Notes under the pieces: generated by a model
The model's database searches: none
The model's input: only the letters and a program-made list of their open reading frames with translations
Told to the model about the DNA's origin: nothing
Shown here: piece after piece, positions 6,851 through 15,021 of the stretch
Layout of the letters: every line of letters begins with the position of its first letter
Position numbering within the stretch: the stretch's first letter is position 1
Made by a program: the position numbers and the translations under genes
Assembly: GCF_000317695.1 (NCBI RefSeq)
Contig: NC_019771.1
Location: 2,050,001-2,114,000, forward strand
Direction of reading: 5' to 3'
DNA length: 64,000 nucleotides
Source: Anabaena cylindrica PCC 7122
GTDB taxonomy: Bacteria > Cyanobacteriota > Cyanobacteriia > Cyanobacteriales > Nostocaceae

Positions 6851-8053
6851 TTGATACTAAACCGTATTGCGTTAAATAATCCTATCTTTTTTAAAATGAT
6901 TATTAATAATTTCAAATCCCCAATTTTACTCCAAGGTGCAGAAGTAATACTAGGAAATATCACCACACCAGAACAATTAGTAATTCCTCTTGCACCTACA
7001 CCAACAACAATGTTTGGCCCCCGTGCAGCTTGTTTATTATCACCAACTGGTCCGTTATGGGTATCAGATACAGGACATCATCGTTTATTAGGTTGGCGAA
7101 ATTTACCCACACAAGATCATCAACCTGCTGACTGGGTAATAGGACAACCTGATTTTTATCATGAAGGACAAAACGCCAAAAATACACCAGGAAAAGCAAC
7201 TTTTAGCGTTCCGACAATAATTTGTAAATGTGGTAATGGTTTAGCAGTTGCAGATGCTTGGAACCATCGCATTTTAATTTGGTATGATGTCCCAGAAGAT
7301 AGCAATGTTCCCGCAGATTTAGTATTAGGACAAGCTAACTTTACTGATAACGAACCAAACCGAGGAAGTCAACAAACTGCGGCTAATACCCTGCATTGGC
7401 CTTATGGGGTTTTCTATCACCAAGGTCAGCTATTTGTAGCCGATACCGGAAATCGACGTTTATTAATTTGGAATAATTTACCCACAGAAAATGGTCAACC
7501 TGCGGATATAGTTTTGGGACAACCAGACATGATATCTCGCAATGAAAATGGAGGTGCTTCTCCCACTGCTTCTAGTATGCGTTGGTGTCATGATATCACC
7601 CTTTGGGGAGATAATTTAGTTGTCACTGATGCAGGTAATAACCGAGTGATGATTTGGGAAGGAATACCAACAGAAAATAATGCCTCTTGTGCGGTGGTTT
7701 TAGGACAAAAAAACTTCAATTTTGTGGAATTGAATCAAGGGGTATATTTCCCTAGTGGTAGTAGTTTAAGTATGCCTTATGGGGTAGATGTAGCAGGAGA
7801 TTGGTTAATAGTTGCAGATACGGCTAATTCTCGTTTGCTAGGATGGAAGAAAAGAGAATCTATTCTATTATTACAGGGTGCAGATGCTGATAGTGTGGTG
7901 GGACAAGATAAGTTTACAAGTAAAAGCGAAAATCGTAATTTTGGACTTCCCACAAGACAAAGTTTAAATTGGTGTTATGGAATTAAAGTTTGTGGTGAGA
8001 TTGCGGTAATTTCTGATTCTGGAAATAATCGCGTTTTGATTTGGAGGTTTTGA
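6851..8053 (+). CDS. NHL-repeat beta-propeller protein, hydrogenase-linked
   Basis: A 400-residue protein built from six related units with the signature VADTGNRRLLIW or a variant (WVSDTGHHRLLGW, VADAWNHRILIW, VTDAGNNRVMIW, VADTANSRLLGW, ISDSGNNRVLIW), each followed by a P/Q-rich loop ending VLGQ. This is the NHL propeller pattern and implies a binding platform rather than an enzyme. No clear signal peptide is present. The start may be 6851 or the Met at 6896, because the first 15 residues look unlike the family. It sits directly upstream of hypF, and homologues occupy the same place in other heterocystous strains. Confidence 0.8.
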   Translation: MILNRIALNNPIFFKMIINNFKSPILLQGAEVILGNITTPEQLVIPLAPTPTTMFGPRAACLLSPTGPLWVSDTGHHRLLGWRNLPTQDHQPADWVIGQPDFYHEGQNAKNTPGKATFSVPTIICKCGNGLAVADAWNHRILIWYDVPEDSNVPADLVLGQANFTDNEPNRGSQQTAANTLHWPYGVFYHQGQLFVADTGNRRLLIWNNLPTENGQPADIVLGQPDMISRNENGGASPTASSMRWCHDITLWGDNLVVTDAGNNRVMIWEGIPTENNASCAVVLGQKNFNFVELNQGVYFPSGSSLSMPYGVDVAGDWLIVADTANSRLLGWKKRESILLLQGADADSVVGQDKFTSKSENRNFGLPTRQSLNWCYGIKVCGEIAVISDSGNNRVLIWRF

Positions 8054-8085
8054 TTATCTCACGCAGAGGCGCAGAGTCACAGAGG
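8052..8085. repeat. CTCTGCG-type dispersed repeat, inverted copy upstream of hypF
   Basis: The reverse complement reads as a CTCTGCGCCTCTGCGTGAG unit flanked by CCTCTGTGA and ATAATC. A nearly identical copy in the opposite orientation follows hypF at 10448-10483. The unit touches the hypF ribosome site AGGAGGAAAG at 8084-8091. Confidence 0.7.
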
Positions 8086-8092
8086 AGGAAAG

Positions 8093-10444
8093 ATGAGAAT
8101 AGAAGAAATTAGGGTTTGTGGTACTGTTCAAGGTGTGGGTTTTCGTCCTACTGTTTATCGTTTGGCTAAGGTTTGTGGGTTAAAGGGTAATGTTTGTAAT
8201 GATGGTGAAGGTGTTTTAATTCGTGTTTATGGTAGTGAGGAAGTAATAACGGATTTTGTAGAAAAGCTATATCAAGAATGTCCTCCTTTGGGGAGAATTA
8301 AGGAGGTAATTAGAAGTCCTTATTTAGGTGAATTTGATTTTGATGATTTTGTGATTTCTGGTAGTGTTAATAGTGTGGTGAAAACTGAAATTTCTCCTGA
8401 CGCTGCAACTTGTTTTCAATGTCAAAAGGAGATTCTTGACCCTTTTAGTCGTTATTTCCGTTATCCGTTTACAAACTGTACTCATTGTGGCCCACGTTTG
8501 AGTATTATTCGCGCTATTCCTTATGATAGAAATAACACTAGTATGGTGAAGTTCCCTATGTGTGGAGAGTGTGAAAGGGAATATCAAAATGTGGAAAATC
8601 GTCGTTTTCATGCCCAACCTATAGCCTGTCATGTTTGTGGACCTCGTGCATGGTTAGAAAGGGCTGACGGGAAACCTATCATTTCTGATATGTTCTCTAT
8701 GTTAGATGATGTGGATGCTGTTTGCACTTTATTACAAAAGGGTGAAATTGTCGCTATTAAGGGTTTAGGTGGGTTTCATTTAGCTTGTGATGCAACTTTA
8801 GAAAATGCAGTTCAAAAACTTAGAAACCGTAAGCAACGTTATCATAAACCTTTTGCATTAATGGCGAGAGATATTAATATTATTTCTGAATATTGTTATA
8901 TTAATGATTTGGAAAAAGAATTATTAACAAGTCCAGCCGCACCTATTGTTTTACTAAATATTAAAGATAATCAAAAATTACCATTTTCTATAGCACCAGG
9001 ACAAAATAAGCTTGGGTTTATGCTACCTTATACGCCATTACATCATTTAATTCTCAGAAGGATGAAAGTACCCATAGTATTAACTAGCGGGAATATTTCT
9101 GATGAACCACAATGTATAAATAATGAAGATGCAAAAGATAAATTATCTAAAATAGCCGATTATTTTATTTTACATAATCGAGACATTGTTAACAGAGTCG
9201 ATGATTCTGTTGTGAGAGTTATTGATAATAAAATTCAAACCCTAAGACGTGCGAGGGGATATGCACCAGCAGCAATTATTTTACCTCCAGGATTTGAAAA
9301 CGTACCACTAATTTTAGCAATGGGTAGCGAGTTAAAAAATACATTTTGCTTATTGCGATCAAATGAAGCCATACTTTCACAGCATTTAGGCGATTTAGAA
9401 AATGCTGCTGCTTTTAATGCTTATCAAGAAACATTGAATTTATATTTAAATCTATTTGCACATAAACCTGAAATAATTGCTATTGATAAACATCCAGAAT
9501 ACCTATCTGCAAAATTAGGTCAAGAACTAGCAACGGCTAACCAAATTCCACTTGCTCAAATTCAACATCATCATGCCCATGTAGCAGCTTGTATGGCAGA
9601 AAATAATATTCCTTTAGATGCAAAACCAGTTTTAGGAATAGCATTTGATGGCTTAGGGTATGGTGAAGATGGTAAACTTTGGGGGGGAGAATTTTTATTA
9701 GCAGACTATGGCCAATTTCAAAGACTAGCCACATTTAAATCAGTAGCCATGATTGGTAGTCAACAAGCAATTTATCAACCTTGGCGTAACACCTATGCCC
9801 AATTGATATCAGCATATACATGGGAACAAATCAAACAAAAATATGGGAATTTAGAAATAATAAAATTTCTAGAAAATAAAAACCCTAAACTACTTAACCA
9901 AATTATAGAAAAAGGTATTAACTCACCCTTAACATCATCAGTAGGAAGATTATTTGATGCAGTTGCGGCTGCAATAGGTATTTGTCGAGAAGAATCTAGC
10001 TATGAAGGACAAGCAGCCATAGAAATGGAAGCAATAGCTGATGTTAACATATTAAACAATGATGAAGAAACTCTAAACTATACCTTTAAATTTGAAAAAT
10101 CAGATAATATCTATTATATAGATACATCTTCAACATGGCGAGAAATACTCAATGATATAAACCAGCACATCTCCTCATCAGAAATAGCCGCTAAATTTCA
10201 TAAAAGTTTAGCTATTGCAGTGGTAAAAATGATTAAACAAATTAGACAAGAACATGAATTTGACCAAGTAGCATTAACAGGGGGAGTATTTCAAAATCGA
10301 ATTTTATTAAAACAGGTAAAAATGCAATTAGAAAAATTAGAAATAAACGTCCTCACTCATAGCATAGTACCTGCAAACGATGGCGGATTATCACTAGGAC
10401 AAGCTGTTATAGCTGCCGCTAAATACTTAAAACAAATAACATAA
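8093..10444 (+). CDS. hypF: carbamoyltransferase HypF
   Basis: HypF makes the thiocarbamate on HypE from carbamoyl phosphate and ATP, the source of cyanide ligands for the NiFe centre. The 783 residues carry an acylphosphatase domain (1-90, GTVQGVGFRPTVYRL), four zinc-finger Cys pairs (107/110, 129/132, 157/160, 179/182), a YrdC-like domain (about 200-390, GLGGFHLACDA) and a Kae1-like domain with HHHAHVAACMAEN near residue 490. AGGAGGAAAG gives a strong start at 8093. The gene is framed by two opposite copies of a dispersed repeat. Confidence 0.97.
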   Translation: MRIEEIRVCGTVQGVGFRPTVYRLAKVCGLKGNVCNDGEGVLIRVYGSEEVITDFVEKLYQECPPLGRIKEVIRSPYLGEFDFDDFVISGSVNSVVKTEISPDAATCFQCQKEILDPFSRYFRYPFTNCTHCGPRLSIIRAIPYDRNNTSMVKFPMCGECEREYQNVENRRFHAQPIACHVCGPRAWLERADGKPIISDMFSMLDDVDAVCTLLQKGEIVAIKGLGGFHLACDATLENAVQKLRNRKQRYHKPFALMARDINIISEYCYINDLEKELLTSPAAPIVLLNIKDNQKLPFSIAPGQNKLGFMLPYTPLHHLILRRMKVPIVLTSGNISDEPQCINNEDAKDKLSKIADYFILHNRDIVNRVDDSVVRVIDNKIQTLRRARGYAPAAIILPPGFENVPLILAMGSELKNTFCLLRSNEAILSQHLGDLENAAAFNAYQETLNLYLNLFAHKPEIIAIDKHPEYLSAKLGQELATANQIPLAQIQHHHAHVAACMAENNIPLDAKPVLGIAFDGLGYGEDGKLWGGEFLLADYGQFQRLATFKSVAMIGSQQAIYQPWRNTYAQLISAYTWEQIKQKYGNLEIIKFLENKNPKLLNQIIEKGINSPLTSSVGRLFDAVAAAIGICREESSYEGQAAIEMEAIADVNILNNDEETLNYTFKFEKSDNIYYIDTSSTWREILNDINQHISSSEIAAKFHKSLAIAVVKMIKQIRQEHEFDQVALTGGVFQNRILLKQVKMQLEKLEINVLTHSIVPANDGGLSLGQAVIAAAKYLKQIT

Positions 10445-10447
10445 AAA

Positions 10448-10483
10448 CCTCTGTTGTCTCTGCGCCTCTGCGTGAGATAAATC
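10448..10483. repeat. CTCTGCG-type dispersed repeat, copy downstream of hypF
   Basis: A CTCTGCGCCTCTGCGTGAG unit preceded by CCTCTGTTG and followed by ATAAATC. It is the inverted partner of 8052-8085, and a further close copy lies at 29451-29477. It falls between hypF and hypC. Confidence 0.7.
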
Positions 10484-10503
10484 TTCAAAAAAGGAAAATC
10501 AAA

Positions 10504-10764
10504 ATGTGTTTAGGAATACCCGGACAAATAACAGAAATAACCAACCCCGAACATAAACTAGCCATAGTCAATATCGGAGGAGTAAAACGCCAAATAAACA
10601 TAGCTTGTATCGTAGACGAACAACACCCACCAGAAGCTTGTATAGGAGACTGGGTATTAGTTCACGTCGGCTTTGCCATGAACCGAATTAACGAACAAGA
10701 AGCCGCAGAAACATTACAACTATTACAAGAAATAGCAGCAGCCCAAACAGTAATTAGTAGTTAA
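10504..10764 (+). CDS. hypC: hydrogenase maturation chaperone HypC
   Basis: HypC binds HypD and the hydrogenase large-subunit precursor and delivers the Fe(CN)2CO group. It is 86 residues long, normal for the family, and begins MCLGIPGQI with the essential Cys2. The OB-like body contains the VGDWVLVHVGFAMNRI pattern and the protein ends in an acidic/Ala-rich helix. It lies 59 bp after hypF, in the same operon. Confidence 0.97.
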   Translation: MCLGIPGQITEITNPEHKLAIVNIGGVKRQINIACIVDEQHPPEACIGDWVLVHVGFAMNRINEQEAAETLQLLQEIAAAQTVISS

Positions 10765-10790
10765 ATTCTCCCCTTCTTCTTCCTTCTTCC

Positions 10791-10841
10791 TTCGCGTACT
10801 TCTCTTCGAGACGCTTCGCGAACGCGCCTTTGCGGTTTATT
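10791..10841. repeat. TTCGCG-rich repeat between hypC and hypD
   Basis: A relative of the CTCTGCG-type repeat (TTCGCG...GCGCCTTTGCGGTTTATT) holding an internal GAGACGCTTCGCGAACGC segment. It occupies most of the hypC-hypD spacer. Confidence 0.55.
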
Positions 10842-10851
10842 AAAAATTGAT

Positions 10852-12021
10852 ATGAAATACGTAGACGAATTTCGCAACCCAGAAAAAGCCCAAGCCTTAC
10901 AACAAGAAATAGCCAAACTCAGTCAAAAAATAGATAAACACATCAAAATAATGGAAGTATGTGGTGGACATACCCATTCTATTTTTAAATATGGAATCGA
11001 AGAAATATTACCCGATAACATCGAACTCATTCATGGGCCTGGGTGTCCAGTCTGCGTTATGCCTAAAGGTAGAATAGATGATGCGATCGCACTTAGCCAA
11101 AATCCTCACATTATTTTCACAACCTTTGGCGATGCCATGCGTGTTCCTGGTTCCACCACCAGCCTGCTACAGGCCAAAGCACAGGGTGCCGACATCCGCA
11201 TGGTGTACTCCCCCCTCGATAGCCTCAAAATCGCCCAAGAAAACCCAAATAAAGAGATAGTCTTCTTTGGTTTAGGCTTTGAAACTACCGCACCAAGTAC
11301 CGCTTTTACCATCCTCCAAGCAGCAGCCGAAAACATAACTAATTTTAGTATGTTTTCCAATCATGTTCTCGTTATCCCAGCCCTGCAAGCATTATTAGAT
11401 AACCCCGACTTACAACTTGATGGATTTGTTGGCCCTGGTCATGTCAGCATGGTAATAGGTACTGAACCCTATGAATTTATCTCTCAAAAATATCATAAAC
11501 CAATCGTCATTTCTGGTTTTGAACTATTAGACATCTTCCAATCAATTTGGATGCTATTAAAACAAATAGTAGAAAATCGTTGTCAAGTTGAAAATCAATA
11601 TAATCGCTTAGTAGAACCAGCCGGAAATAAAAACGCATTAAAAGCCATGAATCAAGTTTTTGCTGTCCGCGAAACCTTTGAATGGCGAGGCTTAGGTGAA
11701 ATACCCAATTCCGGGTTAAAAATTCAAAATGAATATGCCCAATTTGATGCTGAAGTTAAATTTCCCATTCCTAACTTAAAAGTAGCTGACCATAAAGCTT
11801 GTCAATGTGGAGAAATTCTCAAAGGAGTTTTAAAACCTTGGCAATGTAAAGTATTCGGAACAGCTTGCACACCCGAAACACCAATTGGAACTTGCATGGT
11901 TTCTTCCGAAGGTGCTTGTGCAGCATATTATAAATATGGGCGACTTTCTACCATTGCTAGAAAAACGAAAGTTAGCTTAATTCAAGACCCTCTCCCTACT
12001 TGCAGTGTTCCTCTGGGCTAG
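10852..12021 (+). CDS. hypD: hydrogenase maturation protein HypD
   Basis: HypD is a [4Fe-4S] protein that, with HypC and HypE, assembles the Fe(CN)2CO unit. The 389 residues include EVCGGHTHSIFKYG (Cys37), HGPGCPVCVMP (Cys65, Cys68) and GFETTAP, with a C-terminal Cys-rich block of about residues 320-356 (CQCGE, WQCKVFG, CTPE, GTCMVS, GACAAYYKYGR). All expected redox and cluster motifs are present. The start at 10852 is the first Met after the repeat-filled spacer. Confidence 0.97.
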   Translation: MKYVDEFRNPEKAQALQQEIAKLSQKIDKHIKIMEVCGGHTHSIFKYGIEEILPDNIELIHGPGCPVCVMPKGRIDDAIALSQNPHIIFTTFGDAMRVPGSTTSLLQAKAQGADIRMVYSPLDSLKIAQENPNKEIVFFGLGFETTAPSTAFTILQAAAENITNFSMFSNHVLVIPALQALLDNPDLQLDGFVGPGHVSMVIGTEPYEFISQKYHKPIVISGFELLDIFQSIWMLLKQIVENRCQVENQYNRLVEPAGNKNALKAMNQVFAVRETFEWRGLGEIPNSGLKIQNEYAQFDAEVKFPIPNLKVADHKACQCGEILKGVLKPWQCKVFGTACTPETPIGTCMVSSEGACAAYYKYGRLSTIARKTKVSLIQDPLPTCSVPLG

Positions 12022-12049
12022 ATATTTGTAAAATTCGAGGAAAGTTTAT

Positions 12050-12265
12050 ATGCCATTTGTTACTGTCCAAATTGGTAAAGGTCACTCGATAGAAAAAAAG
12101 CGGAAATTAGTCCAAGCTGTGACTGATGCTTTAGTTTCTGCTTTAGGAACTAAACCTGAATGGATAACCGTTCATATTGATGAATTTGAAAGAGATAATT
12201 GGGCAGTTGGTGGCGTTTTACATTCAGATAAACACACTGGTAGACACGAAGAAACAGGTAGATAA
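12050..12265 (+). CDS. 4-oxalocrotonate tautomerase-like small protein
   Basis: A 71-residue protein of the 4-oxalocrotonate tautomerase fold. Pro follows the initiator Met, so mature Pro1 is the likely catalytic base. The family pattern PFVTVQIGKGHSIEKKRKLV and ITVHIDEFERDNWAVGG is visible. A good GAGGAAAG ribosome site precedes the ATG. It lies between hypD and hypE, 28 bp after hypD. A gene of this type occupies the same place in Nostoc hyp operons; its substrate and any link to hydrogenase are unknown. Confidence 0.85.
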   Translation: MPFVTVQIGKGHSIEKKRKLVQAVTDALVSALGTKPEWITVHIDEFERDNWAVGGVLHSDKHTGRHEETGR

Positions 12266-12271
12266 TTTGTA

Positions 12272-12299
12272 GGGTGCGTTAGCGGTAGCGTAACGCACC
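12272..12299. repeat. GGTGCGTTA hairpin between the tautomerase gene and hypE
   Basis: GGTGCGTTA (12273-12281) and TAACGCACC (12291-12299) form a perfect 9-bp stem with a 9-base loop. The unit resembles a repeat common in Nostocales. It has no T tract, so it is more likely an mRNA-stability hairpin or mobile repeat than a terminator. Confidence 0.6.
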
Positions 12300-12330
12300 A
12301 ATTACAGCTATATCAATATATAATAATATT

Positions 12331-12352
12331 TCACGCAAAGGAGTAAAGACGC
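12331..12352. repeat. degenerate dispersed repeat upstream of hypE
   Basis: TCACGCAAAGGAGTAAAGAC followed by GC resembles a decayed, inverted member of the CTCTGCG-type repeat family found at the other hyp junctions. Confidence 0.35.
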
Positions 12353-12403
12353 AAAAAAAAGAAAATAATTTATTTTTTAGAAGTAATTAACAAAAAGTTA
12401 AAA

Positions 12404-13507
12404 ATGACAATTTATAACAATCAAGAATCGCCAAATCCTCTCTTTGCAAAAATAGAATCAGTCCGTCGTCGTCAAGGTAAAGTCAGAGATACCCATATTA
12501 ATCTCGCACATGGTAGTGGTGGTAAAGCCATGCGTGATTTAATAGATGATGTATTTGTTAAAAGCTTTGATAATCCCATTCTTTCCCAATTAGAAGACCA
12601 AGCTACTTTTAATTTAGCCAATCTTTTACAACATGGAGATAGACTTGCTTTTACTACAGACTCTTATGTTGTAGACCCTTTATTTTTTCCTGGTTCTGAC
12701 ATAGGAGAATTAGCAATCAATGGCACTATCAATGATTTAGCCGTAAGCGGTGCAAAACCTTTATATCTTACCTGTAGTGTAATTTTAGAAGAAGGTTTAC
12801 CAGTAGAAACATTGCGTCGTGTTGCTAGAAGTATGCAAACAGCAGCGCAAAAAGCAGGAGTACAAATTGTCACTGGTGACACCAAAGTTGTTAATCGTGG
12901 TTGTGCTGATAAACTATTTATTAACACTGCGGGAATTGGTATCATTCCTACAGGTATTGATATTTCTGCCCGTAATATTCAACCCGGAGATATTATTATT
13001 GTTAACGGCGAAATAGGAAATCATGGCACAGCAATTTTAATTGCTAGAGGAGAATTGGCATTAGATTGTGATATAGAAAGTGACTGTCAAGCATTACATG
13101 ATTTAGTCGCCACTATTCTCAAGACTTGTCCAAATATTCACGCCATGAGAGATGCAACTAGAGGAGGTTTAGCCACAGTATTAAATGAATTTGCCCTCAC
13201 CGCAAACGTCGGAATTTGCCTGAATGAAAACTCCATACCCATTAGAGAACAAGTAAATGGAGTGTGTGAAATACTTGGTTTAGATCCCTTATATTTAGCC
13301 AACGAAGGAAAACTAGTAATAGTAGCACCCCAAGAAAAAGCAGACGCAATTTTATCAGCAATGAAAACTCACCCAGCCGGAAAACAAGCAGCTATAATTG
13401 GTGAAATTATCCCCACACCACCAGGAATAGTTCTATTAAAAACCGCCTTTGGTGCAGAAAGAATAGTTGATATGCTAGTAGGCGACCAACTCCCAAGAAT
13501 CTGTTAA
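12404..13507 (+). CDS. hypE: hydrogenase maturation protein HypE
   Basis: HypE dehydrates its C-terminal thiocarboxamide to a thiocyanate that donates cyanide to iron. The 367 residues show the PurM-like fold (HGSGGKAMRDLIDDVF, FTTDSYVVDPLFFPG, GDTKVV, MRDATRGGLATVLNEF). The protein ends PRIC, with the required C-terminal Cys. The first 30 residues, before the conserved HGSGG region, extend beyond many HypE proteins. Spacing to hypA is 65 bp and contains another dispersed repeat. Confidence 0.97.
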   Translation: MTIYNNQESPNPLFAKIESVRRRQGKVRDTHINLAHGSGGKAMRDLIDDVFVKSFDNPILSQLEDQATFNLANLLQHGDRLAFTTDSYVVDPLFFPGSDIGELAINGTINDLAVSGAKPLYLTCSVILEEGLPVETLRRVARSMQTAAQKAGVQIVTGDTKVVNRGCADKLFINTAGIGIIPTGIDISARNIQPGDIIIVNGEIGNHGTAILIARGELALDCDIESDCQALHDLVATILKTCPNIHAMRDATRGGLATVLNEFALTANVGICLNENSIPIREQVNGVCEILGLDPLYLANEGKLVIVAPQEKADAILSAMKTHPAGKQAAIIGEIIPTPPGIVLLKTAFGAERIVDMLVGDQLPRIC

Positions 13508-13524
13508 AAATATCTAATTTTTCT

Positions 13525-13560
13525 TCTCTCTGCGCCCTCTGCGTCTCTACGGTTCGTTAA
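13525..13560. repeat. CTCTGCG-type dispersed repeat between hypE and hypA
   Basis: A TCTCTCTGCGCCCTCTGCGT unit followed by CTCTACGGTTCGTT. It has the same consensus as the copies around hypF and near 3205 and 29451. Confidence 0.65.
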
Positions 13561-13572
13561 AAAATCAAACCC

Positions 13573-13914
13573 ATGCATGAACTAGGAATAACCCAAAACA
13601 TCATCGCCATAGTTAGAGAAAACGCCCAAGGTAAAAAAGTCCAAAGAGTATTACTAGAAATTGGTCAACTCTCCGCAATTATGCCAGATGCGATTAAATT
13701 TTGTTTTGATATTTGTGCTAAAGATACAATAATAGAAGGTGCAATATTAGAAATATTAGAAATACCAGGCATGGCTAAATGTCGCCAATGCGGTAAAACC
13801 TTTTATGTAGATAAACCATTTGGGATTTGTGAATGTGGTAGTCTACAAATAGAGATAATAAATGGTGAAGAATTAAAAATTAAAGAAATTGAAGTAGAGG
13901 AATTATGTGTATAA
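13573..13914 (+). CDS. hypA: hydrogenase nickel-incorporation protein HypA
   Basis: HypA passes nickel to the hydrogenase large subunit together with HypB. It is 113 residues long and starts MHELGITQN; the N-terminal amine and His2 bind Ni. The zinc site is Cys70-x2-Cys73 plus Cys86-x-Cys88 (CECGS), a CxC form seen in many HypA proteins. The 3' end overlaps hypB by 10 bp, implying coupled translation. Confidence 0.95.
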   Translation: MHELGITQNIIAIVRENAQGKKVQRVLLEIGQLSAIMPDAIKFCFDICAKDTIIEGAILEILEIPGMAKCRQCGKTFYVDKPFGICECGSLQIEIINGEELKIKEIEVEELCV

Positions 13915-14693
13915 CTTGTGGCTGTTCTGATGATAAAGAAGCAAAAATTACTAATTTAGAACCTGAACATCATACCCATACTCTACCAGACGGAACTGTA
14001 ATAACTCATACACATCAACATGAACAACCTGCAAATATCCATGCCCAGGTTCATAATACAACAATATCTTTAGAACAAGAAATTTTAGGTAAAAATAACT
14101 TATTAGCTGCCCAAAATCGAGGTTGGTTTAAAGGTAGAAATATTCTTGCTTTAAATTTAATGAGTTCTCCAGGTGCAGGAAAAACTACTTTATTAACTCG
14201 CACTATTAATGATTTAAAAAATAAATTAACTATTAGTGTCATTGAAGGCGACCAAGAAACTACAAATGATGCAGAAAAAATCAAATCAACAGGCTGTAAA
14301 GTTGTACAAATCAATACAGGAACAGGCTGTCATTTAGATGCATCAATGATAGAAAGGGGTTTGCAACAACTCAACCCACCATTGGACTCTGTAGTGATGA
14401 TTGAAAATGTCGGAAATTTGGTTTGTCCGGCTTTATTTGATTTAGGAGAACAGGCTAAGGTTGTAATTTTATCGGTGACAGAAGGTGAGGATAAACCAAT
14501 TAAATATCCCCATATGTTCCGCGCTAGTCAAGTAATGATTCTCACGAAAATTGATTTGTTACCCTATGTGAATTTTGATGTGCAACGATGTATTGAATAT
14601 GCAAAACAGGTAAATCCGCAAATGCACATTTTCCAGCTTTCCGCTACTACTGGTGTGGGTTTGGAAGATTGGTATAATTACCTCACACAATAA
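13905..14693 (+). CDS. hypB: hydrogenase nickel GTPase HypB
   Basis: HypB is the GTPase that drives nickel insertion. The 262 residues begin with the metal motif CITCGC (Cys2, 5, 7), then a His-rich region with eight His between 22 and 50 for nickel storage. The P-loop SSPGAGKTT lies at about 87-95, with the later G motifs EGDQET, ENVGNLVCP and TKIDL. The ATG overlaps the end of hypA. It is the last hyp gene; a strong terminator follows at 14789-14821. Confidence 0.97.
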   Translation: MCITCGCSDDKEAKITNLEPEHHTHTLPDGTVITHTHQHEQPANIHAQVHNTTISLEQEILGKNNLLAAQNRGWFKGRNILALNLMSSPGAGKTTLLTRTINDLKNKLTISVIEGDQETTNDAEKIKSTGCKVVQINTGTGCHLDASMIERGLQQLNPPLDSVVMIENVGNLVCPALFDLGEQAKVVILSVTEGEDKPIKYPHMFRASQVMILTKIDLLPYVNFDVQRCIEYAKQVNPQMHIFQLSATTGVGLEDWYNYLTQ

Positions 14694-14744
14694 TTAATTT
14701 AATATACATCTCCGGTAATTAAATGTGCGTAGATTGAAACCCTT

Positions 14745-14773
14745 GTAGAGACGTTCCGCCGGAACGTCTTTAC
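14745..14773. repeat. GTAGAGACGTTCC inverted repeat
   Basis: GTAGAGACGTTCC pairs with GGAACGTCTTTAC around a short GCC loop. A related copy lies at 41985-42013. Both sit just downstream of a gene end, so they may stabilise 3' mRNA ends. Confidence 0.6.
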
Positions 14774-14788
14774 TATCATTTTCTAATC

Positions 14789-14821
14789 CTGGCAGTTTTT
14801 AAAAGCTGCCAGTTTTTTTTT
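14789..14821 (+). terminator. intrinsic terminator of the hyp operon
   Basis: CTGGCAG (14789-14795) pairs with CTGCCAG (14806-14812), followed by nine T residues. This is the clearest rho-independent terminator in the window. It lies 95 bp after hypB and separates the hyp operon from the cytochrome b561-like gene. Confidence 0.85.
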
Positions 14822-15021
14822 GCAGAGTTTCCGCTCCAGTTTTTCGTATAATCTTAGTTACAAAATATAATTCGTAATTTCCAAGCACAGGCAGAATGGG
14901 TAGAAATTTAAAATTTCAGTTCAGTTAGAAAAGCTGGTATAATTTTAAAGCTCTTTTTTAATCAATTAGATCCAATAAATAATTAGTTTTAACAGGAATT
15001 AGCTAACAACAAACAAATTAT

